Notes: a model not told the origin generated them from the sequence alone. DNA of 64,000 nt from Cycas panzhihuaensis (GCA_023213395.1 CM041465.1:32805741-32869740); one strand, 5' to 3'. Counted from the first letter of the stretch, positions 10,906 through 23,900 are shown. Numbers and translations: made by a program.

Positions 10906-12141
10906 TTTCCAAAGTATTACTTTAATTTGAAGTGGTCCACGACATGCAATGGAGGTAACAGCTGATAAGGAAACTTCAGGTTCAAGGTTTAGGAGCAACT
11001 CATCAACAAGGTGGCCTTTGGGTTCATCATCATATTTGTTATTAGTCCCAAGGTCATCTTCCAAAAATAAGTCTGGGTCAATTGTGAAGACCGTCTTCCT
11101 AGCTTTGTAGATTCTATTGTGACCAGAGGTAAAATTTTCAGAACATTGCATACATAGACCAACTTCTGAATGATGTTGTGCCTCTACTGGAGTGATGTGT
11201 ATAGACTTCAAAGATGGTTCCTTAATGCGCTGATTGAAAGGTGTAATGGGGTATCCTCTAGTCATGGGCGCAATCATTGGTAGTCAGTTGGACATGGTCT
11301 TTGGGACCAGGCAATATCATTTTGTCAGGATCATGAAAGCCAAGTGGAGTCTCGTTTGAATGGAAGAGGTCTTTCTATGGAAAACCCTGCTTCTACTGCT
11401 TTAGCCATATTAATTACATCTTTTAGAGTAGAGAGGGAGAATGTCTTTAGGTGCATTTGGATACATTCTTTAAGCCTAAACACATACGTATCTATCTCTA
11501 TCTATTCACTAAGTTATTGATCAACTCAATTACGTAAAGATTAGAACTCATCAGTGTAAACTTCAATAGAGGATACTTGCTTCATCTGTGTTAGTTATGT
11601 GAAAAAAGATTGGTTCCAAGTATCTTCATACTACTCAAAAAAATAGGTAGAGAAGTGTGCCCAAGACTGGCTAAAAGGGTACTCTTGCTTCCATCATCAG
11701 AACCAATGACGTGCCTTCCTATCTAAGTGGATGGAAGAAAATATAAGTTGTTCATTTACTGACAATGGGTTGAGTGTAAAATAGGACCTTAGTTTACTAA
11801 TCCAACTTCATACATTGTCCTTATTAAGATCTAGATCAAATGTTGGTATGTTGATCTTATGATAAAATGGTTATTGCTAATGTGGAGATGGAGGTACGGT
11901 TTGTTGCTGTGGGGCCAACTAGTGACAGAGGAGAAAAGTTATTCAACCTTTGAATTACATTTTAGATATTAGTATGGGATACTAGGTTTGGCATTTTTAA
12001 GATAAATTCTATCTGTATGGTAGCTACTTCATTTTTAACCTCCTCATGCATGTGGTTAAAATCTTCCTTGATTTTTTCCTGAATATTAGTGACTTAGGTC
12101 TCGAGTGTCAAGATTTTATCATTGTTACTTTGAGGAGCCAT
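10906..12141 (-). pseudogene. chromovirus gag (element G)
   Basis: Starts with ATG at 12,139-12,141 on the minus strand; the first 57 or so residues (MAPQSNNDKILTLE, then a helical Glu/Lys-rich stretch) are free of stops. The capsid centre is heavily damaged (TAG/TAA at Trp and Gln positions). At the end is a zinc-knuckle relic, CMQCSENFTSGHNRIYKA, near 11,106-11,160: CX2C and His remain but the last Cys is gone. Protease follows in the same polyprotein. Confidence 0.65.
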
Positions 12142-13664
12142 GGAGAAAGGGCATAAAGAGATTGGAATAAGTAGAAAGAAGGGGAAAGAACGAAGTGGGA
12201 AAGATCAAGAAAGAATGGGATGTAAGAAAAAGAGAGTTGTTAAGGGAAAAAGAAGGGACAAATAAGGAGATTGTGGGGTGTTTATAACCTATTGACCCTA
12301 AAAGAATTTACATAAACAAGATATCAGGTTCTCTCAAATAAGTGTAAAAAGCTCATTTAAATGGGGTATATGAAGTGTAGGGGGGTTGGGGGTGGTGGGA
12401 CCCACCAGTGACCAGGTACTAAAAAATAGAAAAAATTCTAGAATGTACTAACCTAGTATAAACTAACTAGTACGATGTGTTGATTAAAATGAGGTATATA
12501 GTTGTAAGGGTAAATTTTCTCACTAAACTAATTTTTTCTTTTTTTTGTGTTTTGCTTTATTTTTCTCTTTTATTTTTTTCTTTTTCTTTCTTTCTTTCTT
12601 TTTTTTTTTTTCCTATAATGAGTCTAATTGCGCTAATAGGTTATGAGTTTAGGCAATAAGAGGAACTTCTTTTTTCAAAATATGAGGTGACTTATAGCCT
12701 AAACCTGGAATATGTATACTGGAGTATCCTACCAACCACTAGACAAGGTGTGCTTGGTCTTATAGGCCTGCCAATAAACTGTAGAAATTCGGGGCAAGTA
12801 GCTTCATGGTACTAACCACTAGCCACTGCACTACAAGACTTCAGTGGTCGATAGTTGCTTATGCTAGGAAGGGATTAGGGCCTATAGGGGCCCTCCTATA
12901 TACCTGAAGGTATGTGGAGATGTACTTCCATAACCATGTTCTATCTAGGGCTTGGTTTAGGAGTGTTAACTCTAGTCCTTTATACAAAGGGTAGAAGAGC
13001 CATGATGCATTAGTCAAAATGACAGATCCCTATGATATTTAAAGATTCCCAATACAAGGTCTCTACCTAACTACTTGGGTAGCTACCAAGTAGAGTTATC
13101 TACCTGGGAAAGGAGGTGGGAGGGAGAAAGGGTAGCTACCCAGTGGAGTTATCTACCCTTAAAATATAATTCAATGCAAAAATTTAAATACATAAATAAA
13201 ATTAAAACTAGATGAAAAATAAAGGATAAAGTACTGGTGTTACTTGGGGAAAAAAAATTCCCCTTTTCTCCCTACTCATGGACTATCCTAGTACCATTCC
13301 TCAATCTCTATGGAGAGATTTCTACGTAAAGGTCTTTCCTCAATCTCTACCAGGGTAGAGAGAGTACTTGATCTGATAGAGGGAAAAAAAATTCTGATCT
13401 TTTAGGTAGCTTCCCACGATCGTAATGTAACTCTGATACCACTTGTAACAAACCATTACACCAAAACCTCAAGGTATTAGTAAAGACCGACTAGGTATGT
13501 AACATTACCTCTCCAACAAGGTATCGACATCTCGATGACCCACTCTTGGTGACCCACTCTCGATAATTTTCTGCCTCATTAGGCCCCACGCGAACACTGT
13601 TATGTTGGCATTCTACCGAGCTCATCCCCTCCAAGGTCGTCCCCTCTGAGAATCGAACCTATGA
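12142..13664 (-). other. leader of element G, with short repeats
   Basis: No coding sequence recognised. It holds a T/C-rich tract at 12,534-12,615, a 28-bp direct repeat (13,077-13,104 and 13,130-13,157, beginning GGGTAGCTACC) and a second PBS-like motif at 13,421-13,441 (minus strand TGGTATCAGAGTTAC). Confidence 0.55.
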
Positions 13665-13665
13665 T

Positions 13666-13684
13666 CTTGGCTTTGATACCACTT
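13666..13684 (-). other. primer binding site beside the G LTR
   Basis: The minus strand reads TGGTATCAAAGCCAAG, complementary in style to initiator Met tRNA. It starts 1 base inside the LTR edge at 13,686. Confidence 0.6.
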
Positions 13685-13685
13685 G

Positions 13686-14025
13686 GGACATTTCTTCTCA
13701 CTATCACTCCTTGAGATAGAAGAAAAATGATAATCACAACTACATTATTCTATCCAATAAGGCAAACAAATTAACCGAGAACTTCACAAGAACACCAGAG
13801 TGCTAAATAATCACCAAAATAGAGAACACTGCAGCACAATCTTTATAAAATGTTACATCAAAATAACCATCATTTATAATTTATGACCCTTATATAGACA
13901 AAAGAGGGTCTTTTACATGTAATCCTATTGGTGGCCTAGGCAGCCTTATATTCTATTAGGCGCATAGCAGCCTAGCATATCATTGGCCAGCTTGTCGGCT
14001 CATGCACAAAGTTCCATAATTAACA
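13686..14025 (-). repeat. 5' LTR with TATA box (element G or a relative)
   Basis: On the minus strand the segment opens TGTTAATTATGGAAC, carries a TATA box (TCTATATAAGG at 13,888-13,898) about 200 bp before the PBS, and ends at the PBS. The minus-strand end reads ...GTCCCA, matching TG...CA. No matching 3' LTR was seen. Confidence 0.55.
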
Positions 14026-15254
14026 TTATCTTATAACCTATTGATAGCTCTCTATATAATAATGGTTTATATAACTTAGTGAGATAAGATATGTAATATA
14101 ATTTGTTGGTTCAATGTGAGGTTTTGGGTTATTCTCAATCTCTGCATAGCAAGAAGAGTAGATTTCCTAGGATTGTAGATGCCTCATGAAAGTTGTTAGT
14201 TAGTAGGTCTTCATATGCCTATTAGTGGCTATCAAGATCAAACTCCAATAAACCCCAATCTAAATGGAGGGATAAAGACTATTAACAACACTCTCTTATA
14301 CAAGACGAAACCCCTGGAGTCACCTACATGAGAGACTAGAGCTCTTTAGGGGGCGTATTTCATTGAAGAAGAAACCAAAGGTATTCCTTAATCAAAGTTT
14401 ATTAGGATCTTTGCTAAAAACCCAAGATAGCATTGTTAGTAGTCATGTAGTACTACATATTTTCAAAAAGTAGCTAGTTTAGATATATGGTTATTAAGTG
14501 GAAAGGCCTCATCTCGAGCAGGGGTTAGATGGAGCAGAACCCTCCAAAAGCATTGTTGAATACTTCCATGAGTAGTAAGAGGTGGATGAGAGTCTATGTG
14601 AATTGGCACCTCAAAATCTATACATAAACAAACACGATGATTATAGATCTCCAATCTATAACATTTGTAAAATCCCTCTATGGTCAAAGAAGGGTGAATA
14701 ATTGATAGAGAAGCCCCACATCAAATCACTATTGTAGGTAAGATATTTTATAAGGTAGGATTCTACTAAATTTAATTACATTAGAAATTTGTTAAAGTCC
14801 GCAAATGCAAGGAAAGAATAAGGCATCTTTAATTTATTTTTTACAAAGTGAAATTTAGATTAAATTAGACTAAAATATGGATTGAGGTTTGTCAACCCCC
14901 TTACCTTTAAGCCCTTGGTTATATGAAGTCTAAATATGATCAGTTGCTTATCATCTAAAGGGGTTAATCTCCTAATGGCACAAAGTTATTTATTATAAAA
15001 AGGTGTCTACATATTTTACTTTATATCTCTCCATCCAGGCATCCATTTTCCAAACCATCCAAGATGTTGGAACCATATTTTAGAGACAAACATTTTGGTA
15101 TGTGATTTTAGGTATTTTTCTATTGATTTGACAAAACCTTTTTAGGTTGAAGTGGATGCATGAATTTAGCTTAATATACTTTTAATCAGCTCATTCATAC
15201 ACCATAGAATTGAGTGACATTATAGTTTTTGTGCCTAAAAGAAATGAATGATGG
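14026..15254. other. unrecognised AT-rich stretch
   Basis: No domain, LTR pair or RNA gene recognised. A 74-aa minus-strand reading frame at 14,463-14,687 contains CLCIDFEVPIHIDSHPP, which I could not assign. Confidence 0.4.
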
Positions 15255-16494
15255 TTGATAAATCATCCTTTCCCTTTACCCAAGTATATGGGAATACATT
15301 TTTGCTTTTGTGTAATTAAAATGGAATGCATATTTAGGGCTAAAGCATTATGGAAAATTATTCTTGAGGGTATTGTATTGATTAATAAAGAAGGAGAGGA
15401 AAGTTTTAAAAGGAACCAATTAGCAATTGATCTTATGATTGCAACATTTGACAAAGAGAATCTTCCCTCTTCATATCAATTTCTTATCCATGCAATTCAT
15501 GATGCTAGCACTGCTAACGAGGTATGTAATTTTTTAAAGGATGTATATGAAAAGAGCCCTCAAGAGGTGCAATAGGATCTTAAAAAGGAAACTAAAGTTG
15601 TTAATGAATGTAACACAAATAAGGAAGATAATAAAGATAATACCAGTGATACAAATGAAAAGGTATATGAAGAAACTGATAAAGATGATGGAATTACTCT
15701 TAAATTTATTGTTGAGATTGATGATTTGGGTACTAATGAAGATAATCAAGCAATAGAAAATCCTCTAGATGAATCTATTGACTCAAGGGAGGATGAAGTC
15801 AAATCTATTTGTTCTTTTGAAGATTTTATTGAGTCAATTTATGATTTAATTATTGGTTCTAATTCCAATTGCTCATAAGTTGATAAAGACTTTCCACCAA
15901 AAGTTAAAGGAATCATTGTTGAAAGTACTAATTAATAAGGAAAATGCATATAAGAAGTGGATTTTGATGATGCTCATATTTTAAATGATGTTGATTCTTC
16001 CTTTATCAACTTATCTTTAAATTTTGGCATTAGTTTAATAAATGTTGATCACTCATATGTTGAAGAAAATGAAGACAAGCAAACTGAATTGGTAATAGAA
16101 GACATACTTGATATACACCTCAAATTCTAAGATGTTTTCAATGAGTACATACAAGATCACCTGATAGGTCTACACTAAGCTCAAGTTACTTCAACCATGG
16201 TCTACTATACCCTATGCATGATGAAGGATTCATTCTTACACATGAAGATGAAGAAATTCAAGTTTAAAGATGATCACTCTAGAAGACTACTTTGAGGATA
16301 ACACTACAGAAATCAAGATAAAGATCAAAGTGAAGATATTGTCTTCAAGACTACTCCAAAATCAAAGTATTGTAAATCCAAAACAATGCCTCATGTGGAG
16401 TTATATATCAGTTTTAGTCACTCCATAGTCCTTAGTATCATGGTGTCTTTAGAATTCAATTTTTATTGTCTTGAGATTAAACATTATGGGGAGG
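15255..16494 (+). pseudogene. copia-like gag with acidic tail and no pol
   Basis: The segment KMECIFRAKALWKIILEG near 15,320-15,375 matches the start of plant copia gag domains, and LAIDLMIATFDKENL and VYEKSP fit the following helices. After a TAG at about 15,573 the same frame continues with a Glu/Asp/Asn-rich tail to about 16,130. Instead of zinc knuckle, integrase and RT, a polypurine tract and LTR follow within 400 bp. This suggests a non-autonomous gag-only derivative. The start is uncertain: the first ATG at 15,255 precedes the recognisable domain by about 20 codons. Confidence 0.5.
16484..16494 (+). other. polypurine tract before LTR
   Basis: TATGGGGAGG immediately before TGTTAGAAG, the opening of the LTR. 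Confidence 0.6.
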
Positions 16495-16897
16495 TGTTAG
16501 AAGATAATGTTTAATGTGTAAGTGTTTAAGTATGTAATGCATATTTGTGCAACTAAGTGGTCATTAGGTTATTGGTCAATAAGTAGGTTATATGTTATTG
16601 GTTGTACTAGAGGTAATTTATCCTACATGTAACTCAAGTCTTATTACTCTCTCTCCCTTATGATGTATAAATAAGTGGTTGTGGTAGAGTAGATTACATT
16701 GAGTTAAGATGGAGTCCATTATGATGTTATTAGGGTTGTAAAGACATTATGATATACTCTCTTTTATTTTGAGTTAATGTTATCATATTATACTCATTGA
16801 TATTTATTGTATTATTCTTGGATATTGAGTGATCTCCATGTAAAAGTTTAATAAGTAAATCCACACTTGGAGAAAATATCTTAATATTTTATCTCCA
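16495..16897 (+). repeat. 3' LTR of the gag-only element
   Basis: Opens TGTTAGAAGATAATG after a polypurine tract and has a TATA-like TGTATAAATAAG near 16,662. The right end, at ATCTCCA, is tentative because no 5' LTR was found. Confidence 0.5.
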
Positions 16898-16945
16898 TCC
16901 CATAAAGGGATAAATTTAGTCGGTGGTATGAATATGTGTATTCAT

Positions 16946-17054
16946 TATAGTTTGAAGGGTTTAGGTTATGTAAGGTGCTAAATTATAGTTTAGTTTGAAT
17001 GGTTTAGGTTATGTAAGGTGCTAAATTATAGTTTAGTTTAAATGATTTAGGTTA
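16946..17054. repeat. 38-43-bp tandem repeat
   Basis: Units start TATAGTTT at 16,946, 16,984 and 17,027. Each contains the TTTAGGTTATGTAAGGTGC core; the third is truncated. Confidence 0.8.
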
Positions 17055-17235
17055 AACAAGTCCCTATTCCTTGAGAGTTAAGCAAGTCCCTTTTATATAT
17101 ATTTTGATAGAAACTTGGGTTGGGTAAGTCCCCATTTCCTATGAGGATTTACTAAGTCCCATCTTTAGTATTTTTGTGTGCATAAGAGTTGAGTGAGTCC
17201 CCTCATTTTTTTTGATGTGCATGAGTAAGTCCTAT
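17055..17235. repeat. irregular AAGTCCC-motif array
   Basis: Six occurrences of (A/G)(A/T)(A/G)AGTCC(C/T), each preceded by GTTAAGC-, GGGTT- or GAGT-like sequence, spaced about 25-50 bp. It continues directly from the preceding tandem repeat. Confidence 0.6.
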
Positions 17236-20200
17236 AGAGTATAGATTCACATCGTAATTCTTGGTCATTATTGTGTGGTATGAAATAAAAGCCCATTGAG
17301 ATGACAAGCAAGTGTAAATACATGTAGGATTATAGAATATATTATATGGTGAAGTCACTAAACTAAGGTGGTACTTGTGCATCTTCTGTATATGGTTATG
17401 GAGATAAATAACTAATATATTTTAGGTTAGTAGGGCAACATACAAATGTATGCAATATTCTTGAAGAAATAATGAGGAGGAAATAAAAGAACTAAAAAGA
17501 AAAATTGAAAAGAAATTTATCTAATCAAATAGGTAATGTAGACATGCAAAATGAAGAAGTAGATGTATAAATCGATAAAGAGCAAACTGTAAACTTAACT
17601 AAAAACTTTGAGATAAGATCAAGTTATCCTCAGAAGGACCATACAACACTAAAAAAGGGATCTTATGATGTAAGATAGTTGATAAAGTATAATTACTCAA
17701 CTATAAATACTTCTATATGCATGTCCCACTCAACAAAACCCCCCAAAGCTAGACCAATCTATCCTAACTTGAATCCTAAATTACCCTAATTCAACAAACT
17801 TAATCTATAAGAAGTGGAGAAAGCACTGACTAGAGTGAGAGATCTAAAGGATTCAAGAACATGGGATGTATTCACTCATAGATAAGTTGGTGGAGAGTTA
17901 TCAATACCAAAGACCTAGCTCACATATATACAAGACATCCTAGTAGTGCATGCATTTGACTCCAACAAACCTTAAGCTCTAAAAGGAAAAATAGATAGAA
18001 GTCACCACTCTAAATAAGATAAATAAGATTCACTCAACTATCAACATACCACATGTATGCATGTGGTGAATATAAGTGCCCCTAACTAATCCATTTAGAA
18101 CATAGATTAGAGGACTCAATTTGCTTAAAGGCATAAGATCACTTCTTTCATTGAGAAATGAAACCAAGTAGAATGGTAGTGATCTCCTCTCTTTGGTAGA
18201 AGAATGGACCCTAATTATAAAAGGGCTTAAGAGACACATAATAACTATAAAATATAGCTATAATCCAACTTTAAGTTGAATGCAAATAACAATTAAAAAA
18301 AAACCTAAAATAAAGTTTATTAGCCCCATAGATTTAAGGACTTATAATAAGTATAAATCTCAATTCCATTATAGCCTTTATTTAAGCATACATAAAAGGA
18401 TAGTCAAACATGTAGTGTGATAAATAAAATGTAGAAGTTCTTTAACTTTTTTTCCCCTCTTAATGAACTTTTTATTTATAAATAAAAGTGGATATACATG
18501 TAAGGAGAGAGGAGTAAGTAACAATGAAAGTAAAAAATAAATTGCTCTTTTATATTTCTTCCTTTTTGTAAAACCACAAAATAAAATGTGTGATTTTGAG
18601 CCTTTTCCTTTTTAAATAAAATCTATGGGTAAGGGTTTTAATATTAGATATGTGACAACAATTATGAGAATGCTTTAATTTTTTTGGACCTTTATCGATG
18701 CAGTTTCCCCACCAATCTTTCCTTGGGGGGGTCCAAGGGGGACGGTAGCCCCCCTTGGCTGAGGGGGATATGGGGGGGCATGGAATGCCCCTATACATGT
18801 CAGGGTTTGAGGGTGATATCCCTTAAAGAAAAAGCCTAAGTCTCAAAACATATCAAATTGTAAAGGGAATTTAGGCCATTCATCAAAAAGACTTAGAACT
18901 AATGGCTACAATTGATGTGCCTTTCTTGTAACCCATTTTTAGGGTAATTGTATCATATTGTATTATATTACATTGTATGGTGAAGGAGATAGTTGTTGGT
19001 TGTTGCTATTGTGAAAATTCTATGGAGAATGCATGTACAATCTTTCATTCCTAACTAATAAAGATCGATACCTTTCCTATATGGATGTTTTCCTAGCACT
19101 CTACTAGGGTTTTACCATGTTAAAATATGTGTACTATGTAATGCATATGCTTTCTTGTGTATGTTGAATAATCTCTATTTTTAGATACCTATATTTATTA
19201 CAGTTTTAAATCCTTATTATTATTGCAAAATAGTTAGATCTTAGTGGTTAGTTTAGTTAGTTAGACTTGGTTTCCTTAATATTTAAGGATAAAACTTGGA
19301 ATTATACTCTCAATTTTTTTACAAAGCCCTTTTAGCATGCAAGCCCTATGATAATTCAAGATGTCATCAAGCTAAAAAATGCATTAATATCATGCAAATA
19401 TTGATAATTTTTCTAAGAAAAAATTGATAGTATTATTATTTTCCAAATGTATCTATAACAAAAAGAAGTTTTATCCAAAACTAAAAATGCTAGGAAATAT
19501 ATTTGAAACAAAGTTTTTAACGCATACCTCGTGATAATTTTTTTTTGGAATTGGGTAAAACTTTAGTTATGTAACAAGCACTCTTTTTTTCTATAGAAGG
19601 AGAAGAGAATAAAGTGGGGATACCAACAACTCCATATTCTCCCAACTTGCATGAGTAAACTATAATACTCCTCCACCTATTAAGGTTAATAGCATATAAT
19701 AAAATTTTGAAATTTTACCAATAAAAATTCTATCAATTAGAAGACAAATAATAATATAAGGCTAAATAGAAAATTGGTTTAAAAGAACCTTAGAAATAGT
19801 AATGTTACCACCACTTTCTAAGTTCAATGAGAAATACTAAACATCTTTTTCCATTTTAAGACAATTACATGATGTTGAGGTGAAACATGTAAAGGAACAA
19901 TGCATAGAAAAACATAAAATAATTTGAAAACTAAAATCAACAAACAATAATTAAAAAAGAGAAGAAAATCCTAATAGTGCAGGGGGTGTTGCCCTAGTTC
20001 TTAATGAAGGAAGAATATTGATGATATATTATTTAAATGAAAGAGTGCTTTAATAGCTACTAGTATTCAATCTCTAAGCTAAGGATGGAAGCCAATAAGC
20101 AGATTTGAAAGCAACGGAAACTTATACATATTTTGATAGCATTTTGATAATATAAAAATGTAAATTTTGGCCTCCCATTTGATCATATGAGAGGAATATA

Positions 20201-20930
20201 AATAAGAAAAGAGGAGAGGCAAGGCTGATGGTTTTAGGCCCATATTTTACCATAAAATCACAAGCCAAAACCATAGACAAATTGCCCATTATTTTGGTGT
20301 CAATTAATGCCAAAACATTAATTAGCCCATGGTATGAATCAAAACCCACAGGCAACTCATGGTTTTGATAAAATTGATTGAATAACGTATTATTGGCTAT
20401 CATAAATATGTGACTAATTATGGGCTAAATTTTTTTTTAAGTGAAAAAATAAATCTCATGAAGTTTACCATTGTGTTATGAAATTTGAGTTTTCGCAGTA
20501 CCGTGATAAACATTGCAATACCATTAAAATTCTAAAAGTGAAAAATAAATAGGAATTAGGGTGGGACAAATGAAAATCAAAATTAGATAAGAAAAAATTA
20601 AAGTTAGACAAATAGAAATCATAATGGGATAGGAGTAAATAGCTAAAAAAGTATTATCTTTGATGGGAAAAGTGTCAAAAAGAAGAAACCAAGTAAAGTA
20701 ATACTACAAACAAGAGTGGAAGAAGGACAAGATGTGATTTCAAAGGTACTAAAAGGCATTTCTTCAACCTATTAAACTTAGATAGATAATTTTTATAGCT
20801 ATTGGCCATGGTTAGACTTATTATCTATTGAATACATACACATCCATCTACTAGAATATTAGGTAAAGGTCAATACACATTTATAAAAAGTAATAAACTA
20901 AACTAAACTAAGCAAAAACTTGGAATAAAA
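17236..20930. other. unrecognised AT-rich stretch
   Basis: No coding domain or LTR recognised on either strand. Minus-strand readings at 18,030-18,239, 18,550-18,798 and 20,122-20,403 have no recognisable family and look like chance. A G/C-rich hairpin lies at 18,733-18,758. Confidence 0.5.
18733..18758. repeat. GC-rich inverted repeat
   Basis: CCAAGGGGG, a 7-base loop, then CCCCCCTTGG, in an otherwise AT-rich background. More G-runs follow at 18,762-18,778. Confidence 0.75.
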
Positions 20931-23900
20931 ATATGAAGTGCATACCTTTACTTACCTATTGGTATGATGACTATGACTTTCCTAGGTTATGGGAAACACT
21001 TAACCCGTTGGTAGTAAAACCTCTATAATCGTTGGCTATAAGATGGTGAATATTGTCAATAATGTCCTATATAGACTATGCATGTACCTATAGAAATGAA
21101 AGGGGAAGGAAATCTATTATAGTCTAGCCTCCTCAATAAGTGTTTATAGAATATTATCCTTAGTCTAGCCTCATTATCAAACATTTTAGAGGTGTACTAA
21201 ATAGAGTGGGGATTGGACCTATGGCCCAATCAAACCATGAGGAGCTTAATAGCCACAATGAAACCTAAGTAAACATAAATGATTCATCATTATTTATCCT
21301 CTTTAGTGACTTTTTAAAGAGCAATCTTAGGTGCCTAATGGATTACCTCAGTGTCCAGTTAGGTGTTAGGCTTAGAAGCTAAGGGGTATCATCATAGTTT
21401 AGCCTTGTCAATGAGTGCCCTTTTAAGGAGGATCTATTTGAGCTCATCTTAGAGCTAATTATTTGACCTTAGGCATAAAAGTAATTATCTCAAATGATAA
21501 AATATAAAGACTTAGGAGCTAGTGATGATCACCATAGATTAGCCTTATTGGCAATTAATTTTAGAGGTAGGAGTTGGTTAGGTTTGTATTGGAGTTATGT
21601 TTTTAACTTTTTAGTTTTTATATTTTTTCTAGTTATTTTTATTGTTTCTTTAAAGTGACATACTAAGGAAAGAAAGAAAGGTTTAAAATAAATATATTAA
21701 AAGAAAGTTCACAATATGGAGAACCTTAGGAATTACCCCTTTCTAGAAGACCATGATGGTAACAATCTCTATAAACTAAGTGGTAGTTTAGACTCATGTT
21801 AGAGCTAGTTCTAGTTTAGACTTGTAGTAGAGAATAATTTTTGTTTTTCTTGTATAATTATTTTTTTTATTATTTTTAGATTTATTTTGAAAGGCAAGCA
21901 AACTAAGGAAAGCAAACGAAATATAAACAATGTAGATAAGTAAATAACTAAACTAAGGATGCTATGGCAGGATTTCTCCCTTTAAACAGCCATAGTAGGG
22001 TCAAATATTTACATTCTTATAAGGCAATTTAAGCTCACACTAGAGTGTTAGGTAGTTTACTATCATTTTAGAGTAAGAACAATATTTTAGACTCATATCA
22101 AAGTATTAGATAGTTTACCTTAATTTTGAGGACCCAATGGGGAGTGAAGAGGAAGTCAGATTAGATGCTTAGAATCCTTGATAGGCTTAAAAGTCATGGG
22201 TTACCATCATAGTTTAACTTCATTAATAAATGGCCCTTATAAGGAATAAATGATACCATTATACCATAAGGGGGACTCCAACCCTCTAAAATGCTTCTCC
22301 AAGGATGCTTCCCAAGTCAAGTGCCTTTCACCTCCAAGAACCACCTCTCCAACCCGTAATAGGGCTCAATTTATAAAAAGAAACCAAAATTGCATGTTTA
22401 ACAAGTGGTAATCATGTAAGTATAACCACTAACCACCATAATGCATGTTGTCCAAGTGGCCTTCATGCAATTCTTAAATTGTGGCTTGTAACTAACTTTA
22501 ACAGACTCCAATTCAGCTCAAATTTGGTACACATATAGGAACATGTGTCTCCTCCTCTTCCTCAAAATTTTAGCTCATTTGGATGTCATTTTACTGCATT
22601 TTTATTTATTTAATTATAATATGTATTTGTTATTTTTCTGCTAGCTGTGGGATTAATTTTATGTAAAATAAGGCTTGAACGTGCGGCTTGTAACTGACCC
22701 TTACAGACTCCAATTTGGCTCAAATTTCGTACACATATAGGAATGTATGTCCCCTCCGATTCTTAAAAATTTTAGCTCATTTGGATGTCATTTCTCTACA
22801 TTTTTATTCATTTAATCATAATATATATTTGTTGTTTTTCTGCTAGCTGTGGGATTAATTTTATGCAAAACAAAGCTTGAACTCTAATCAAATGATATTT
22901 TCTGAACCCCACATTTTGTAAACATGTATTAGGATGTGTCTTATTCCTTTACACAAAATTTCATATAATTTTGATACCATTTGTCCATATCTCTTTCAGT
23001 TATGCCAATGCCTAGCATTTTTCTACATCCTGTAAACATATGGTAGATCCTCCTGGATCAGTCACCTTTGACTCTGAATGAGGCTAAAAAAATAAAGCCC
23101 ATAATGGCTTAGTATCACTATTGTAAAAAAATTTTAAGGTTTATTTTGTCCTTCAAAGTGTCGAATAGGTTTTGATCATAATTAAGGCCAAAGTAAAACC
23201 AAATAACTAGATCTAAAGGTCCTAAATAACCCACATATCTAGACCTAAATTGTAAATTATAGATGGGAATAAAGTTAATATGTGACTTACCTTAAATGCT
23301 AAGAAGGTGGTAAGATGTCTATGTACACATTTAAAACACCTTTATGTTTTTAATTATATATATATTTTTGGTGCATATATGCTTGTTCTTTTTTTAATTT
23401 TTTAGGCATAAAAGGATATCACAGTAATGAGCCAACTCATAGGGGACCAAGTTAACTCATAAGTGATTGCATTATTTAATAAAGGAAGATGATAAAAGAT
23501 TGAAGATAAAGCCATGAAGGTCAAACCACTAGGAGAACTTAGGTAGTTCATATGGCCTATCTCTGAGCACTTTTCCTTTGGGAAATGAGTGAATAAGGGG
23601 CCCTTAAAAAGGCTACCATGATAATTTGGGTCATCTACTACAATAGGGATTAAGCAAGACTACTATTAGGAGGTACATCATGTGATCAAGTTATTAAATG
23701 ACTATTTAGGCTATGGATTACATGTTGGAAAAGGCTTGCAAGGTAATAGAGGACTTTAGAAAAACTAAAAAAATGTGACCATAGGGCTCAACAAAGGACA
23801 ATTATTTGATAATAATGGTACTTATAAGGGAGGATTACCTCAAAATAAGTTTTAACATCATGGGAACATTTTTTACACATTAATAATAATGATTAATGGC

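Larger units (their letters stand above)
8500..14025 (-). mobile_element. Ty3/gypsy chromovirus-like element G, partial
   Basis: Minus-strand gypsy order gag, protease, RT, RNase H, integrase zinc finger. The RT and protease styles (KKDGSFRPYIDYR, SVQWLHTLGTYN) are those of Tekay/Del-like plant chromoviruses. The integrase core, chromodomain and 3' LTR are missing: a second copy of the RNase H end is joined after the integrase zinc finger, and element A follows. A 5' LTR with TATA box lies at 13,686-14,025. Confidence 0.75.

Noticed and set aside
12477-12659. Phe/Ser-rich hydrophobic 60-codon reading frame
   Set aside because: Product of a T/C-rich low-complexity tract in the G leader.
13640-13684. 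Possible tRNA gene (A-box-like and B-box-like motifs on the minus strand)
   Set aside because: Spacing is too short for a tRNA, no cloverleaf can be drawn, and the A-box-like part is the PBS.
20122-20403. 93-codon minus-strand reading frame
   Set aside because: No recognisable family, no neighbours in the same style, and length within chance for AT-rich DNA with few stops locally.
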